Shown: positions 32,197 through 39,226 of the stretch, piece by piece
Position numbering within the stretch: position 1 is the first letter of the stretch
How the letters are laid out: each line of letters begins with the position of its first letter
NCBI GenBank assembly: GCA_964389025.1
Contig: CAYMCQ010000032.1
Coordinates: 1 to 40,465 of the forward strand
From: CAYMCQ01 sp964389025
Lineage (GTDB): Bacteria; Verrucomicrobiota; Verrucomicrobiia; Limisphaerales; CAYMCQ01
Direction of reading: 5' to 3'
DNA length: 40,465 bases
Notes under the pieces: generated by a model
Told to the model about the DNA's origin: nothing
Databases searched by the model: none
The model's input: the letters and a program-made list of their open reading frames with translations, nothing else
Position numbers and translations under genes: made by a program

Positions 32197-32640
32197 TCAT
32201 TTCAACAGCTCCGCCGGCGCGACTTCGATCTTGTCCGCGATCTCTTTCGGAATGTTCGTCGCGGCCATTTTGCCGTCGGGATTTTTTTTCACGCAAACCA
32301 CGGTAATCATTCCGCGCGCGACTTCGACGACTGGCGACGGGTTCAATCTGCGAAAACGAAAAGCGTAACTCAGCGACCTGGATTTTTTTTCACTGACGAG
32401 CAAGTGGATCTCGATTTCGTCCTCGAAATGGAGCGGTTGCTTGTAATCGCACTCTGCATGAACGCGCGGCAAGCCGACGAGCGGATCAATGTTGCGCATC
32501 GCAATGGAAAAACCGAGCGAGCGAAAAAAACTGTGCTCGGCGACCTCCATGTAATGAAAAAAATTCGAGAAGTGGACGATGCCGACCATGTCGGTATCGG
32601 CAAACTCCACTCGATGCACCGCTTTGTGTTCAAAAGCCAT
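32197..32640 (-). CDS. Acyl-CoA thioesterase, YbgC / 4-hydroxybenzoyl-CoA type
   Basis: A 147-residue hot-dog-fold thioesterase. The catalytic signature VEFADTDMVGIVHFSNFFHYMEVAE at about residues 11-35 has the aspartate expected of the YbgC/4HBT family, followed by YKQPLHFEDEIEIHLLV and the long strand SRSLSYAFRFRRL. It hydrolyses acyl- or aroyl-CoA thioesters. It is last in a five-gene same-strand group containing a chorismate-lyase-like and a halogenase-like gene, which would fit an aromatic acyl substrate, though this is inference. The ATG giving MAFEHKAVHRVEF was chosen; the codons before it come from a GATTTACG repeat. Confidence 0.88.
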   Translation of the reverse strand: MAFEHKAVHRVEFADTDMVGIVHFSNFFHYMEVAEHSFFRSLGFSIAMRNIDPLVGLPRVHAECDYKQPLHFEDEIEIHLLVSEKKSRSLSYAFRFRRLNPSPVVEVARGMITVVCVKKNPDGKMAATNIPKEIADKIEVAPAELLK

Positions 32641-32654
32641 TTTCGATTTACGAT

Positions 32655-33992
32655 TTACGGTTTGCGATTTGCGAGTCCAGCGCAAATGTTCGCAAATTTT
32701 TCAGCCATGTGCGCGACGCTGAATTTTTCAAAGACGGCCCGCCGGCCGGTTTCGCCTAGTTCGCGGGCGCGGGACGGATTCAAAAGCAGCGCTTCGATTT
32801 TGTCAGCGAGAGAATTGGCGTCGTCCGGCTCGCATAGAACTCCGCCGCCGGTGGCCTGGATCAATTCCGGAAAAGCTGCATGGCGCGGTTGCACGATGGG
32901 CACACCGGCGGCGAGCGCCTCGATGACATACAGGCCAAACGCCTCGCCGTAGGTCGCGGGCACGGAAAAAATCGAAAGCGATTTCAGGAAGGAAATTTTC
33001 CCGGTGCGGGACAGGTTCGGATGCAATTCCACGTCAGCCAGCAAGTTTGCGGCGGATAATTGCTGCCACAATTCATTGACAAACTTTTCGTCGGCCGGGC
33101 CGCAGCTTCCGCCGATTTTTAATTTCAGATTTTTGATCCGGTCGCGCCTCCTCAACGCGATATAGGCGTCCACGAGTGTATCCAAACCTTTTTCCGGGCA
33201 CATGCGGGCAAAGTAGCCGATGGTAGGGACGCGCTGCTGCGCGTCCGAAATTTCAGGGACAAGCGGCAGATTGTCCCTGCCGCGTTGATGCGTTTGAAAC
33301 CCATCGAGATTTATGCCGTTGTAAATCACCCGCACCCGGTCTGTCGGCAAGGAGAGCCGTTTGCTCATCAACTCCGCAAAATATTTCGACGGCGCGATGA
33401 ACAAATCCACTTCGCGAGCGCGCTCGGCCAACGTTTGCCACGCACTCGCGCGATGCGGTTCCGGCAGCGCGTCAAGAAAACCATCTTCGCCCTGCAATGT
33501 GCAGATGACCGGCGCCCGGAGTTCCGTCTTCAGGCGGCGGACCATGCCTACGAGCAGCGCGTTCGACAGACAAATCACGTCCGGCGCGGCCTGCATTTTC
33601 AGCCACGCAATCATCTCTTTCAATTCACGCGCCTGATTTCCTTCTTCGCCGCGCAACATTGAGATTGCAATTTCTCCGAGGTCAGCCGCGCGCGTGCTGG
33701 CGGCGCGGCCGCTCGCCCATTTCAAAAGTTTTGGCGACGCGAGAGCGTTCCGCAGCCAGCCGGGCGCGTTGCGGAAGAGCGAAGATTTCTGGCCGAGATA
33801 AACGTTGATGCCGCTGAAAAAAATCGGCGTGCCCGCGCTCTGATCTTCCTCGTCCAGCGTGAGCGGCAGATACAGCGGCAACATCAGCGCGTGATGGCCC
33901 ATGCGCCGCAGCTCGGCGACGAGCGCGTTGTCGCGGAAACAATTTCCGCAATACATCGCGCCTGCGCCGGGTGTGATTTGGACAATGTTCAC
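32655..33992 (-). CDS. Glycosyltransferase, GT4-like (GT-B fold)
   Basis: A 445-residue GT-B glycosyltransferase. The N-terminus IVQITPGAGAMYCGNCFRDNAL is the acceptor domain; the donor domain begins near VIYNGINLDGF and has GYFARMCPEKGLDTLVDAYI, VELHPNLSR and SIFSVPATYGEAFGLYVIEALAAGVPIVQPRHAAFPEL, the usual E-x7-E nucleotide-sugar site. The donor and acceptor sugars are unknown. The start is GTG at 33992. A small hairpin-bearing insert (33224-33290, encoding QRGRDNLPLVPEISDAQQ) lies between the hinge and the donor domain. It is upstream of the thioesterase on the same strand. Confidence 0.9.
   Translation of the reverse strand: MNIVQITPGAGAMYCGNCFRDNALVAELRRMGHHALMLPLYLPLTLDEEDQSAGTPIFFSGINVYLGQKSSLFRNAPGWLRNALASPKLLKWASGRAASTRAADLGEIAISMLRGEEGNQARELKEMIAWLKMQAAPDVICLSNALLVGMVRRLKTELRAPVICTLQGEDGFLDALPEPHRASAWQTLAERAREVDLFIAPSKYFAELMSKRLSLPTDRVRVIYNGINLDGFQTHQRGRDNLPLVPEISDAQQRVPTIGYFARMCPEKGLDTLVDAYIALRRRDRIKNLKLKIGGSCGPADEKFVNELWQQLSAANLLADVELHPNLSRTGKISFLKSLSIFSVPATYGEAFGLYVIEALAAGVPIVQPRHAAFPELIQATGGGVLCEPDDANSLADKIEALLLNPSRARELGETGRRAVFEKFSVAHMAEKFANICAGLANRKP
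33224..33290. repeat. In-frame hairpin insert in the glycosyltransferase
   Basis: GGGACGCG-CTGCT-GCGCGTCC and AGGGACAAGCGGCAGATTG followed by TCCCTGC form two fold-backs. The encoded segment lies between VIYNGINLDGF and TIGYFARM, where related enzymes join with few residues. Confidence 0.5.
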
Positions 33993-34002
33993 AGAGATTA
34001 TT

Positions 34003-34101
34003 TAACCACGGATGGACACGGATAAACACGGATAAGAAAGACAAACTGCGCGAAATGAAAAGTCTGAATCCGTGTCCATCCGTGTTAATCCGTGGTTAAT
34101 T
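34003..34101. repeat. ACCACGGATGGACACGGAT repeat in inverted pair
   Basis: ACCACGGATGGACACGGATA at the left and ATCCGTGTCCATCCGTG at the right form an inverted pair about 50 bases apart. The right arm contains the stop region of the FAD oxidoreductase. A single arm recurs at 35464-35500, and relatives are at 1536-1583 and 26404. Confidence 0.85.
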
Positions 34102-35461
34102 CCTTTTCTTTTTCCGTAAACGGTTGACCAACCGGCAGATTTTCCGGCAACGGCACGAAATCGGAAATTTTTTTCCAGAGCGACGAAAAATCCTTGTTCA
34201 CGTCGCCAGCCAGGCAGTCCGTGATGTCGCCAGCGGCGTCAGGATATTTTTCGATGACTTGCTTGAAGGAAAAATCAGGATTGTAGAAGGCGTAAACGAG
34301 TTTGCGCATGTTTTCAATTCCTTCGCGCATCTGACGCCCATAATCCGTGAAGCGCGCCGCTGAAAAATCTTTTTCCAAAATCGCCTTGTGGATTTCTTCA
34401 CCGGCCATGACGCCGCTTTTGAGCGCGAGCATCAGGCCGCTGCTGAAAACGGGATCGAGAAACGCGAACGCATCGCCGACGAGCAGCAAACCTTCGCAGC
34501 CGCAGTGGCGCGAGTGGTGTGAATATTCGCTGATGAGAAAATATTTTCCGACCTGTTGGCCGACGGAAAGATGGTCTTTGATCCAGGCGTTCTCCTCGAT
34601 CTCGCGTTTGAAAATTTTTTCCGGTTCGCGCACGCCGCCGCGCGTGAGATATTTTCCTTCGGCCACGACGCCGACGCTGACCATGTCGTTGTGCTGCGGG
34701 ATGTGCCAGAACCAGCCCTTGTCCGGCACGTAGGCCACGGCGGTCTGGCCTTCGTCAATCCCTGGCTCGCGCTTCGAGCCTTTGTAGTAAGTCCACACGG
34801 CGACTTTGTTGAGATACGGGTCTTTGACGCGCCAGTTGTTTCGAACGGCGGTGAAAGCTTCCTTGCCGGTGCAATCCAAAGTTATCGGCGCAAAAAATTC
34901 TTCGACTTGGCCGGCTTTGTTTTGCGCGCGAACGCCGATGACGCTATCAAAAGTAGGACAGGCATCTTGCCTGTCCGGGCGGGGGGGAAATCCCTTTTCC
35001 CCTTTTTCCCGGGCAGGCAAGATGCCTGCCCTACTTTGTTGGCCTTCGCGAATCAACTCCTTCACCTCCATTTCCTCACGCACCTCCGCGCCTTTGTTTC
35101 GCGCATGATTCAACAACATCTCATCGAACTCCGAACGCAACACCTGCCACGTTTGCGCGACGGTGTCGCGGTCGTAACGATTGAAAAAATAAAACGGCTC
35201 GCTGGCTTTGCCGTTCCGCGAAATGAAAACCACGCTGTATTTTTTCTGAAACGCGGAGGCTTTCATCTTCGGGATCAAGCCGAGCCGTTTCAATGGTTCG
35301 TAGGTGAACGGGATGAGCGATTCGCCGATGTGATAGCGCGGAAACTTTTCGCGTTCGAGAATGAGGACGCGGTGTCCATATTCAGCCAGAATCGCGGCTA
35401 CGGATGAACCCGCCGGGCCGCCGCCGATGATGATGGCATCAAATTGATTTTCCTTTTTCAT
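34085..35461 (-). CDS. FAD-dependent oxidoreductase, tryptophan-halogenase-like
   Basis: A 458-residue flavoprotein. The N-terminal dinucleotide fold AIIIGGGPAGSSVAAILAEYG is followed by PRYHIGESLIPF, as in flavin-dependent halogenases and geranylgeranyl reductases. The halogenase motif WxWxIP is present as GWFWHIP near residue 250, and FLDPVFSSGLMLAL near 335 corresponds to the FxPxSxG-type substrate loop. Whether it halogenates or only oxidises or reduces is not decidable here. A palindromic element (34949-35037) is inserted in frame near residue 142, encoding SRAGILPAREK through PDRQDACPT. It sits between the glycosyltransferase and the chorismate-lyase-like gene on the same strand. Confidence 0.85.
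   Translation of the reverse strand: MKKENQFDAIIIGGGPAGSSVAAILAEYGHRVLILEREKFPRYHIGESLIPFTYEPLKRLGLIPKMKASAFQKKYSVVFISRNGKASEPFYFFNRYDRDTVAQTWQVLRSEFDEMLLNHARNKGAEVREEMEVKELIREGQQSRAGILPAREKGEKGFPPRPDRQDACPTFDSVIGVRAQNKAGQVEEFFAPITLDCTGKEAFTAVRNNWRVKDPYLNKVAVWTYYKGSKREPGIDEGQTAVAYVPDKGWFWHIPQHNDMVSVGVVAEGKYLTRGGVREPEKIFKREIEENAWIKDHLSVGQQVGKYFLISEYSHHSRHCGCEGLLLVGDAFAFLDPVFSSGLMLALKSGVMAGEEIHKAILEKDFSAARFTDYGRQMREGIENMRKLVYAFYNPDFSFKQVIEKYPDAAGDITDCLAGDVNKDFSSLWKKISDFVPLPENLPVGQPFTEKEKELTTD
34949..35037. repeat. In-frame palindrome AAAGTAGGACAGGCATCTTG
   Basis: 29-base arms (34949-34977 and 35009-35037) with near-perfect complementarity. Inside the FAD oxidoreductase gene it is read through without a stop. 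Sister of 28944-29052. Confidence 0.9.
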
Positions 35462-35463
35462 TA

Positions 35464-35500
35464 TTTAACCACGGATGGACACGGATAAACACGGATTCAT
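35464..35500. repeat. ACCACGGATGGACACGGAT repeat, single arm
   Basis: AACCACGGATGGACACGGAT followed by AAACACGGATT lies directly between the FAD oxidoreductase start and the chorismate-lyase-like stop. Confidence 0.8.
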
Positions 35501-36108
35501 GGCGGCAGAATTTCTACAATTTCCGCGAGCGTTTCTCCTTTGGGCGTGCTCAGAATATTTTGTCGTCCATAAAGTGTTGTTCCAATCAGGACGCCCAGCG
35601 TGTTTTGTATGAAATCATCGGCTTGGATTATGAAAAAGGATTTCGGGTTGCTGTGGTAAGAAACAGCGCAGTCACTTAGAATTCGTCCGAGCGGAAGATG
35701 GCCTTCCAAAATCTTCTGGCGCGGCTCGGCCTCGAACGGCTCAAGGTTGATTTTTATCGCGCCGAACTCGACCGGCTTTTCGCTGCCGTCCAAGACCAAA
35801 ACCACTTCGCGAAAGTATGAATCCTCCTGTTGCCAGTTCCGCAGAATCGTCAGATGAACGCGCACGCCATGGAATTTTTCCAGCGTCGAGGTCATGTCCT
35901 GATCGTGCGCCAGCAGGGATTTGAATGGCTCGGAGATTTCGTCGCCCGTGATCTGTTGGATGCGCGGAAGTTCGCGATTAGCCTGCAAGTAAAATTCACT
36001 TAGCGGTGAAAGCGCCGGAGGGCTGGCGCAGTCCAAAAACTGGCCCTGATTCGGTGGCGTTTGAGCGCGCGAAGCGTCTTGGGTAACGGTTCTACGCATA
36101 ACGGGCAT
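35497..36108 (-). CDS. Chorismate-lyase-like protein (UbiC/DUF98 type)
   Basis: A 203-residue protein whose body begins near residue 34. The order LPRIQQITGDEISEPFKSLL, AHDQDMTSTLEKFHGVRVHL, YFREVVLVLDGSEKPVEFG, LGRILSDCAVSYHSNPKSFF and LYGRQN resembles the chorismate pyruvate-lyase fold (LLxHDxDMTxTLE, REVxL, LGxIL). Such enzymes release 4-hydroxybenzoate from chorismate. The family call is from memory and moderate. Residues 9-33 come from a palindromic repeat (36003-36086), so the original start may lie downstream. Its ATG overlaps the end of the radical SAM gene by 17 bases, suggesting coupled translation. Neighbours (thioesterase, halogenase-like protein) fit an aromatic product. Confidence 0.65.
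   Translation of the reverse strand: MPVMRRTVTQDASRAQTPPNQGQFLDCASPPALSPLSEFYLQANRELPRIQQITGDEISEPFKSLLAHDQDMTSTLEKFHGVRVHLTILRNWQQEDSYFREVVLVLDGSEKPVEFGAIKINLEPFEAEPRQKILEGHLPLGRILSDCAVSYHSNPKSFFIIQADDFIQNTLGVLIGTTLYGRQNILSTPKGETLAEIVEILPP
36003..36086. repeat. Palindromic repeat (GCCGGAGGGCTGGCGCAGTC), copy 3
   Basis: This carries GGCTGGCGCAGTCCAAAA and GCGCGCGAAGCGTCTTGG, words shared with 4529-4622 and 31521-31595. It lies in frame in the first codons of the chorismate-lyase-like gene. Confidence 0.75.
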
Positions 36109-37606
36109 TCCTGTGCTCCGGCAAAAAGCATTCGTGGAGCAGGCGGTCCACTTGCAACAGCCCTTCGCGGTTCAGGCTCACGGTGTCGCCTTCGACTTTG
36201 CCGAAGCCCCAATCGTTCAATGTTTGCAGCGGCGCGGCGAAACGTTTGCGCGGGTCAACGCCGAATTTCTTCTGGAAATAATCGCTGCTCACGCGGCCAA
36301 GTTTGAGTTGCAAAATGAACTCGCGGATCAGTTTCTCGTCGTCGGTCGGCGTGAGCGCGCGGAAAATCGGCAGTTCGCCTGCGTTGATTTTGCCGACGTA
36401 AGTTTCGAAGTCGTGATGGTTTTGGTAATGCGTGCCGCTGAAGTGGCCGAAGCTCGCCACGCCGAGCGACAGCAAATCGGCGCCCGCCCAAAGTTTATCG
36501 CGGTAAACAAACTTCGTGGGTGGAACGGGCGTCCCGCCCGTTAAATTCGGCGTCTCGCCGAATTTCGTTGAGGGATTACGACTGCTCCTGGACGTTCTGA
36601 CATCAAAAGATTCCCGCCTCTCAACGGTTTCCGGCGGGACGCCGGAAACAACAGGCCGGAGGCCTGTTCCACCTCTCACGGCGGTGTAGGCGCTGGCGAC
36701 GGTGTAGCCGTTTTTTTCAAGTTCGCCGAAAGCATAATTCACCCACGCGCGCTTCACGTCCCAATCGGCGACAGGCGCAACGAGCTTTCCCTCCGCTTTC
36801 ATCTGCTGGTAGATCGTCGTGTTGTAGGGAATCTCCATCTCGTAAATCGTCACGCTGTCGGGCGCGAGCGCGATGGTCTTGGCGACGCAATCGCGCCAGT
36901 TGTCCCCGGTCTCCTCGACCATGCCGGCGATGAGGTCAACGTTGATCTGCGGAAAACCTATTTCGCGGGCGTAATTGTAAGCGCGATAAACTTCCTTCGA
37001 GCGATGCGCGCGCCCGTTGATCTCCAGAATGTGGTCGGAAAAATTTTCGATGCCGAGGCTCAATCGCGTCACGCCCGCGTCGCGAATGGTTTTCAACTTG
37101 TGATCGGTGAGCGTGCCCGGCTCGCATTCGAATGTGACTTCCTCGACGCCGTCCCACGGAATGAGTTTTTTCATCTCGTCGGTGAGATATTGAAGCTGGC
37201 TCTCGGAAAGATACGACGGTGTGCCGCCGCCAAAATAGACAAAGTTCGCCGCGCGCCCGCCGATGACCGGCTTCTTCGCGTAAATGGAAAGCTCGCGCAG
37301 TGTCGCGTCAATGTAAGCGCGGATCTCGGAGGAATCTTTGTCTGTATAAACTTTGAAGTAACAAAAGTGACAGCGTTTGCGGCAAAAGGGAATGTGCAAA
37401 TAAATCCCGAGCGGCGGAGTGGATTGGTGATTGCCGATAGCCGATTGCCAATTGCCAACGGGCGGACGTTCGAGCGCGCGCAAAATCTGCGGCACGAATT
37501 CCGGTTTCCAAAATGAGAACGGCGGGTAGTTGGAAACGAAATAGTTGCCGACCGTCGTTGCTTTTTCGAGCGGCGGGGATTTGGGGTTTTCGACGACTGC
37601 GCTCAT
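36092..37606 (-). CDS. HemN/HemW-like radical SAM protein
   Basis: A 504-residue radical SAM protein of the coproporphyrinogen-III-oxidase-like class. The 4Fe-4S motif is CRKRCHFCYF (CX3CX2C) preceded by LGIYLHIPF, followed by FVYFGGGTPSYL, the EECEPGT-like TFECEPGTLTD and RLSLGIENFSD, and a C-terminal winged region LKLGRVSSDYFQKKFG. HemW-type members are heme chaperones, others are oxidases or methylases; the cofactor-binding details do not decide which. Two repeats lie in frame: NWQSAIGNHQST (37424-37460) just before the Fe-S motif, and a 53-residue palindrome (36516-36674) ahead of the C-terminal region. The ATG at 37606 was chosen because the frame upstream is another repeat. Confidence 0.85.
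   Translation of the reverse strand: MSAVVENPKSPPLEKATTVGNYFVSNYPPFSFWKPEFVPQILRALERPPVGNWQSAIGNHQSTPPLGIYLHIPFCRKRCHFCYFKVYTDKDSSEIRAYIDATLRELSIYAKKPVIGGRAANFVYFGGGTPSYLSESQLQYLTDEMKKLIPWDGVEEVTFECEPGTLTDHKLKTIRDAGVTRLSLGIENFSDHILEINGRAHRSKEVYRAYNYAREIGFPQINVDLIAGMVEETGDNWRDCVAKTIALAPDSVTIYEMEIPYNTTIYQQMKAEGKLVAPVADWDVKRAWVNYAFGELEKNGYTVASAYTAVRGGTGLRPVVSGVPPETVERRESFDVRTSRSSRNPSTKFGETPNLTGGTPVPPTKFVYRDKLWAGADLLSLGVASFGHFSGTHYQNHHDFETYVGKINAGELPIFRALTPTDDEKLIREFILQLKLGRVSSDYFQKKFGVDPRKRFAAPLQTLNDWGFGKVEGDTVSLNREGLLQVDRLLHECFLPEHRNARYA
36516..36674. repeat. Compound palindrome in frame in the radical SAM gene, copy 2
   Basis: Nested hairpins: GGTGGAACGGGCGTCCCGCC at the left with its counterpart GGCCGGAGGCCTGTTCCACC at the right, and inside them AATTCGGCGTCTCGCCGAATT and TTTCCGGCGGGACGCCGGAAA. 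Same plan as 27996-28152. It encodes GGTGLRPVVSGVPPETV through TGGTPVPP. Confidence 0.9.
37424..37460. repeat. GATTGCCRATWGCC tandem repeat in the radical SAM gene
   Basis: GATTGCCGATAGCCGATTGCC followed by AATTGCCAAC is a tandem of the GATTGCC word. It encodes NWQSAIGNHQ in the host frame, immediately before the Fe-S cluster motif. Confidence 0.6.
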
Positions 37607-37654
37607 GAAATCTTTTGAGTGGCAGGAGACGACATGAGGAGTCCCTGAAGTAAA

Positions 37655-37790
37655 GCTCCAACGTCCAAGCACCAACATCCAGAGAATCTCCAAGCTCCAA
37701 GCTCTAAAATGGCAGAGTCGCCGCTTATTTGGTGTTTGGATGTTGGTGTTTCTCTGGTGCTTGGACGTTGGAGTTTGGTGCTTTTCATTT
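37655..37790. repeat. Interspersed hairpin repeat, copy 3 (CCAAGCACCAACATCC type)
   Basis: The left arm AGCTCCAACGTCCAAGCACC and the right arm GGTGCTTGGACGTTGGAG followed by TTTGG are inverted. It lies between the radical SAM start and the PQQ-propeller stop and is the closest relative of the copy at 118-250. Confidence 0.85.
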
Positions 37791-39020
37791 CTTCTTTTCG
37801 CCGAAGCAATAGACGCTGCCGTCATCGCTGCCGATCACAATTTTTCCGTCGGCCACGGCGGGCGAACTGCCGACCGACCCGCCAATTTCATAAGACCAGA
37901 TTTCCTTGCCGTCGTTCAGGGAAACAATATACACGCGCCCATCGTCCGAGCCGACGACAACTTTGTCGCCGGCAATCACCGGCGAGCTGTCCACCCTGCC
38001 GCGCGTGGCGAACGACCAGAGCGGCTTGCCGTCGTCGGCGCGGACGCAGTGAAGCTGCTTGTCGCGCCCGCCGAAGACGACGCGGTCGCGCGTGACGGCA
38101 GGCGAGGCGAAATAGGCGAACTCGCGGTCGCGAAAGCGCCAGACGACAGGAGAGTTGGTTTCCAAATTGTCGGAGGGCGGAGTCCCACGACGCCCATCAT
38201 CTTTTTGGTCAGGGCGTCGTGGAACTCCGCCCTCCGGATTCGAGTTCAAATCCACGCAGAGAAATTCATTGTCGAAATGGCCGAAGTAGGCGCGTCCGTT
38301 TTGAACGGCGACCGACGCGGCAATGTATGCGCCGGCCTCTATGTGTTTCAACTCCCTGCCATCCGCCAGTGAGATGACATGAAGGATGGCATCGCATCCG
38401 CCGAAGACTGTTTTCCCGTCGGCCACGGCGGGCGAGCCGTTGATGTAATTGCTGCTCTCGTAAGTCCAGTTCGTTTTTCCCGTCGCGGCGTCAACGCAAT
38501 GCAATCGGAAATCATAGCTGCCAACCAGTATCCAATTCGCATCGCCTTTCGGCGACTTCACCCAATTCGCCGCGCCGAGGATTTTGTCGCCGGTTTCGTA
38601 TTTCCAAAGTTGTTTTCCGGTTTTCGCGTCGAGCGCGTAGAGCCAGCCATCCGCCGAGCCGACGAAAACTTTTCCGTCGAGAACCAGCGGCGGCGATTCG
38701 ACGCGGTCGCCGGTTTTGAACGCCCAAAGTTTTTGGCCGCTGGTGGCGTTGAGCGCATAGACGTTTCCGTCGTTTGAGCCGATGAAAACCTGATTTGCGA
38801 CTATGGCTGCCGTCGAACGCACTTCTGTCGGACGCGCTTGTGAGCCGGTTTTGAACGTCCAAAGTAGGGCGGGTTTGGCGGGAATTTTTTCGTCCGTCAC
38901 GCCTCTTAGGTCAGGGCTGCCGCGAAACATCGGCCAGTCCGCCCCGCAGAGGCTGGAGGCCGCCAAAGCGATTGAGGCGGCGGGAAATTTTGAAAAAAAG
39001 ATGGAGCGCGGCTTGAACAC
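37785..39020 (-). CDS. PQQ-binding-like beta-propeller protein
   Basis: A 411-residue secreted protein with signal peptide FPAASIALAASSLCGA, then DWPMFRGSPDLRG, the usual start of PQQ-type propellers. Blades of the form VFIGSNDGNVYALNATSGQKLWAFKTG repeat from about residue 70 to the end, with DGKxxWxF closures. No PQQ catalytic residues or heme motif are visible, so it may be a structural or binding propeller, as in BamB-like proteins. A palindrome (38171-38236) is inserted in frame near residue 270, encoding NPEGGVPRRPDQKDDG and GRRGTPPSDN. The start is a GTG. Confidence 0.88.
   Translation of the reverse strand: MFKPRSIFFSKFPAASIALAASSLCGADWPMFRGSPDLRGVTDEKIPAKPALLWTFKTGSQARPTEVRSTAAIVANQVFIGSNDGNVYALNATSGQKLWAFKTGDRVESPPLVLDGKVFVGSADGWLYALDAKTGKQLWKYETGDKILGAANWVKSPKGDANWILVGSYDFRLHCVDAATGKTNWTYESSNYINGSPAVADGKTVFGGCDAILHVISLADGRELKHIEAGAYIAASVAVQNGRAYFGHFDNEFLCVDLNSNPEGGVPRRPDQKDDGRRGTPPSDNLETNSPVVWRFRDREFAYFASPAVTRDRVVFGGRDKQLHCVRADDGKPLWSFATRGRVDSSPVIAGDKVVVGSDDGRVYIVSLNDGKEIWSYEIGGSVGSSPAVADGKIVIGSDDGSVYCFGEKKK
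38171..38236. repeat. Palindrome of the CGGAGGGCG type, copy 3, in frame in the propeller
   Basis: 25-base arms (38171-38195 and 38212-38236). It belongs to the family that sits between genes at 19476 and 32121, but here lies inside a coding region between two propeller blades without a stop. Confidence 0.9.
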
Positions 39021-39128
39021 GATGGCATGATAATAACGGCTGGCGGAGCAAAAGTTAATGAATTTTTCCGGCGATTTTATCTGTGAAAAAGCTGCGGATT
39101 CGCGGCTAATAAGTTTGAAACGAATCTC

Positions 39129-39163
39129 TTGATTTCCTGAAACCCAAACGATAGACTTGGGTT
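39129..39163 (+). promoter_or_regulatory. Promoter candidate with overlapping inverted repeat
   Basis: TTGATT (39129-39134) and TAGACT (39152-39157) are separated by 17 bases, a sigma-70-like arrangement. An inverted repeat AACCCAA (39141-39147) and TTGGGTT (39157-39163) spans the -10 box, so a bound protein could block the promoter. It lies upstream of the pseudopilin gene. Confidence 0.35.
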
Positions 39164-39226
39164 GAAATCAACTAACGACCCAGAGCCGTGCGAAATAAAC
39201 CATCGCGCAAGAACGAAAAAGCTTTT

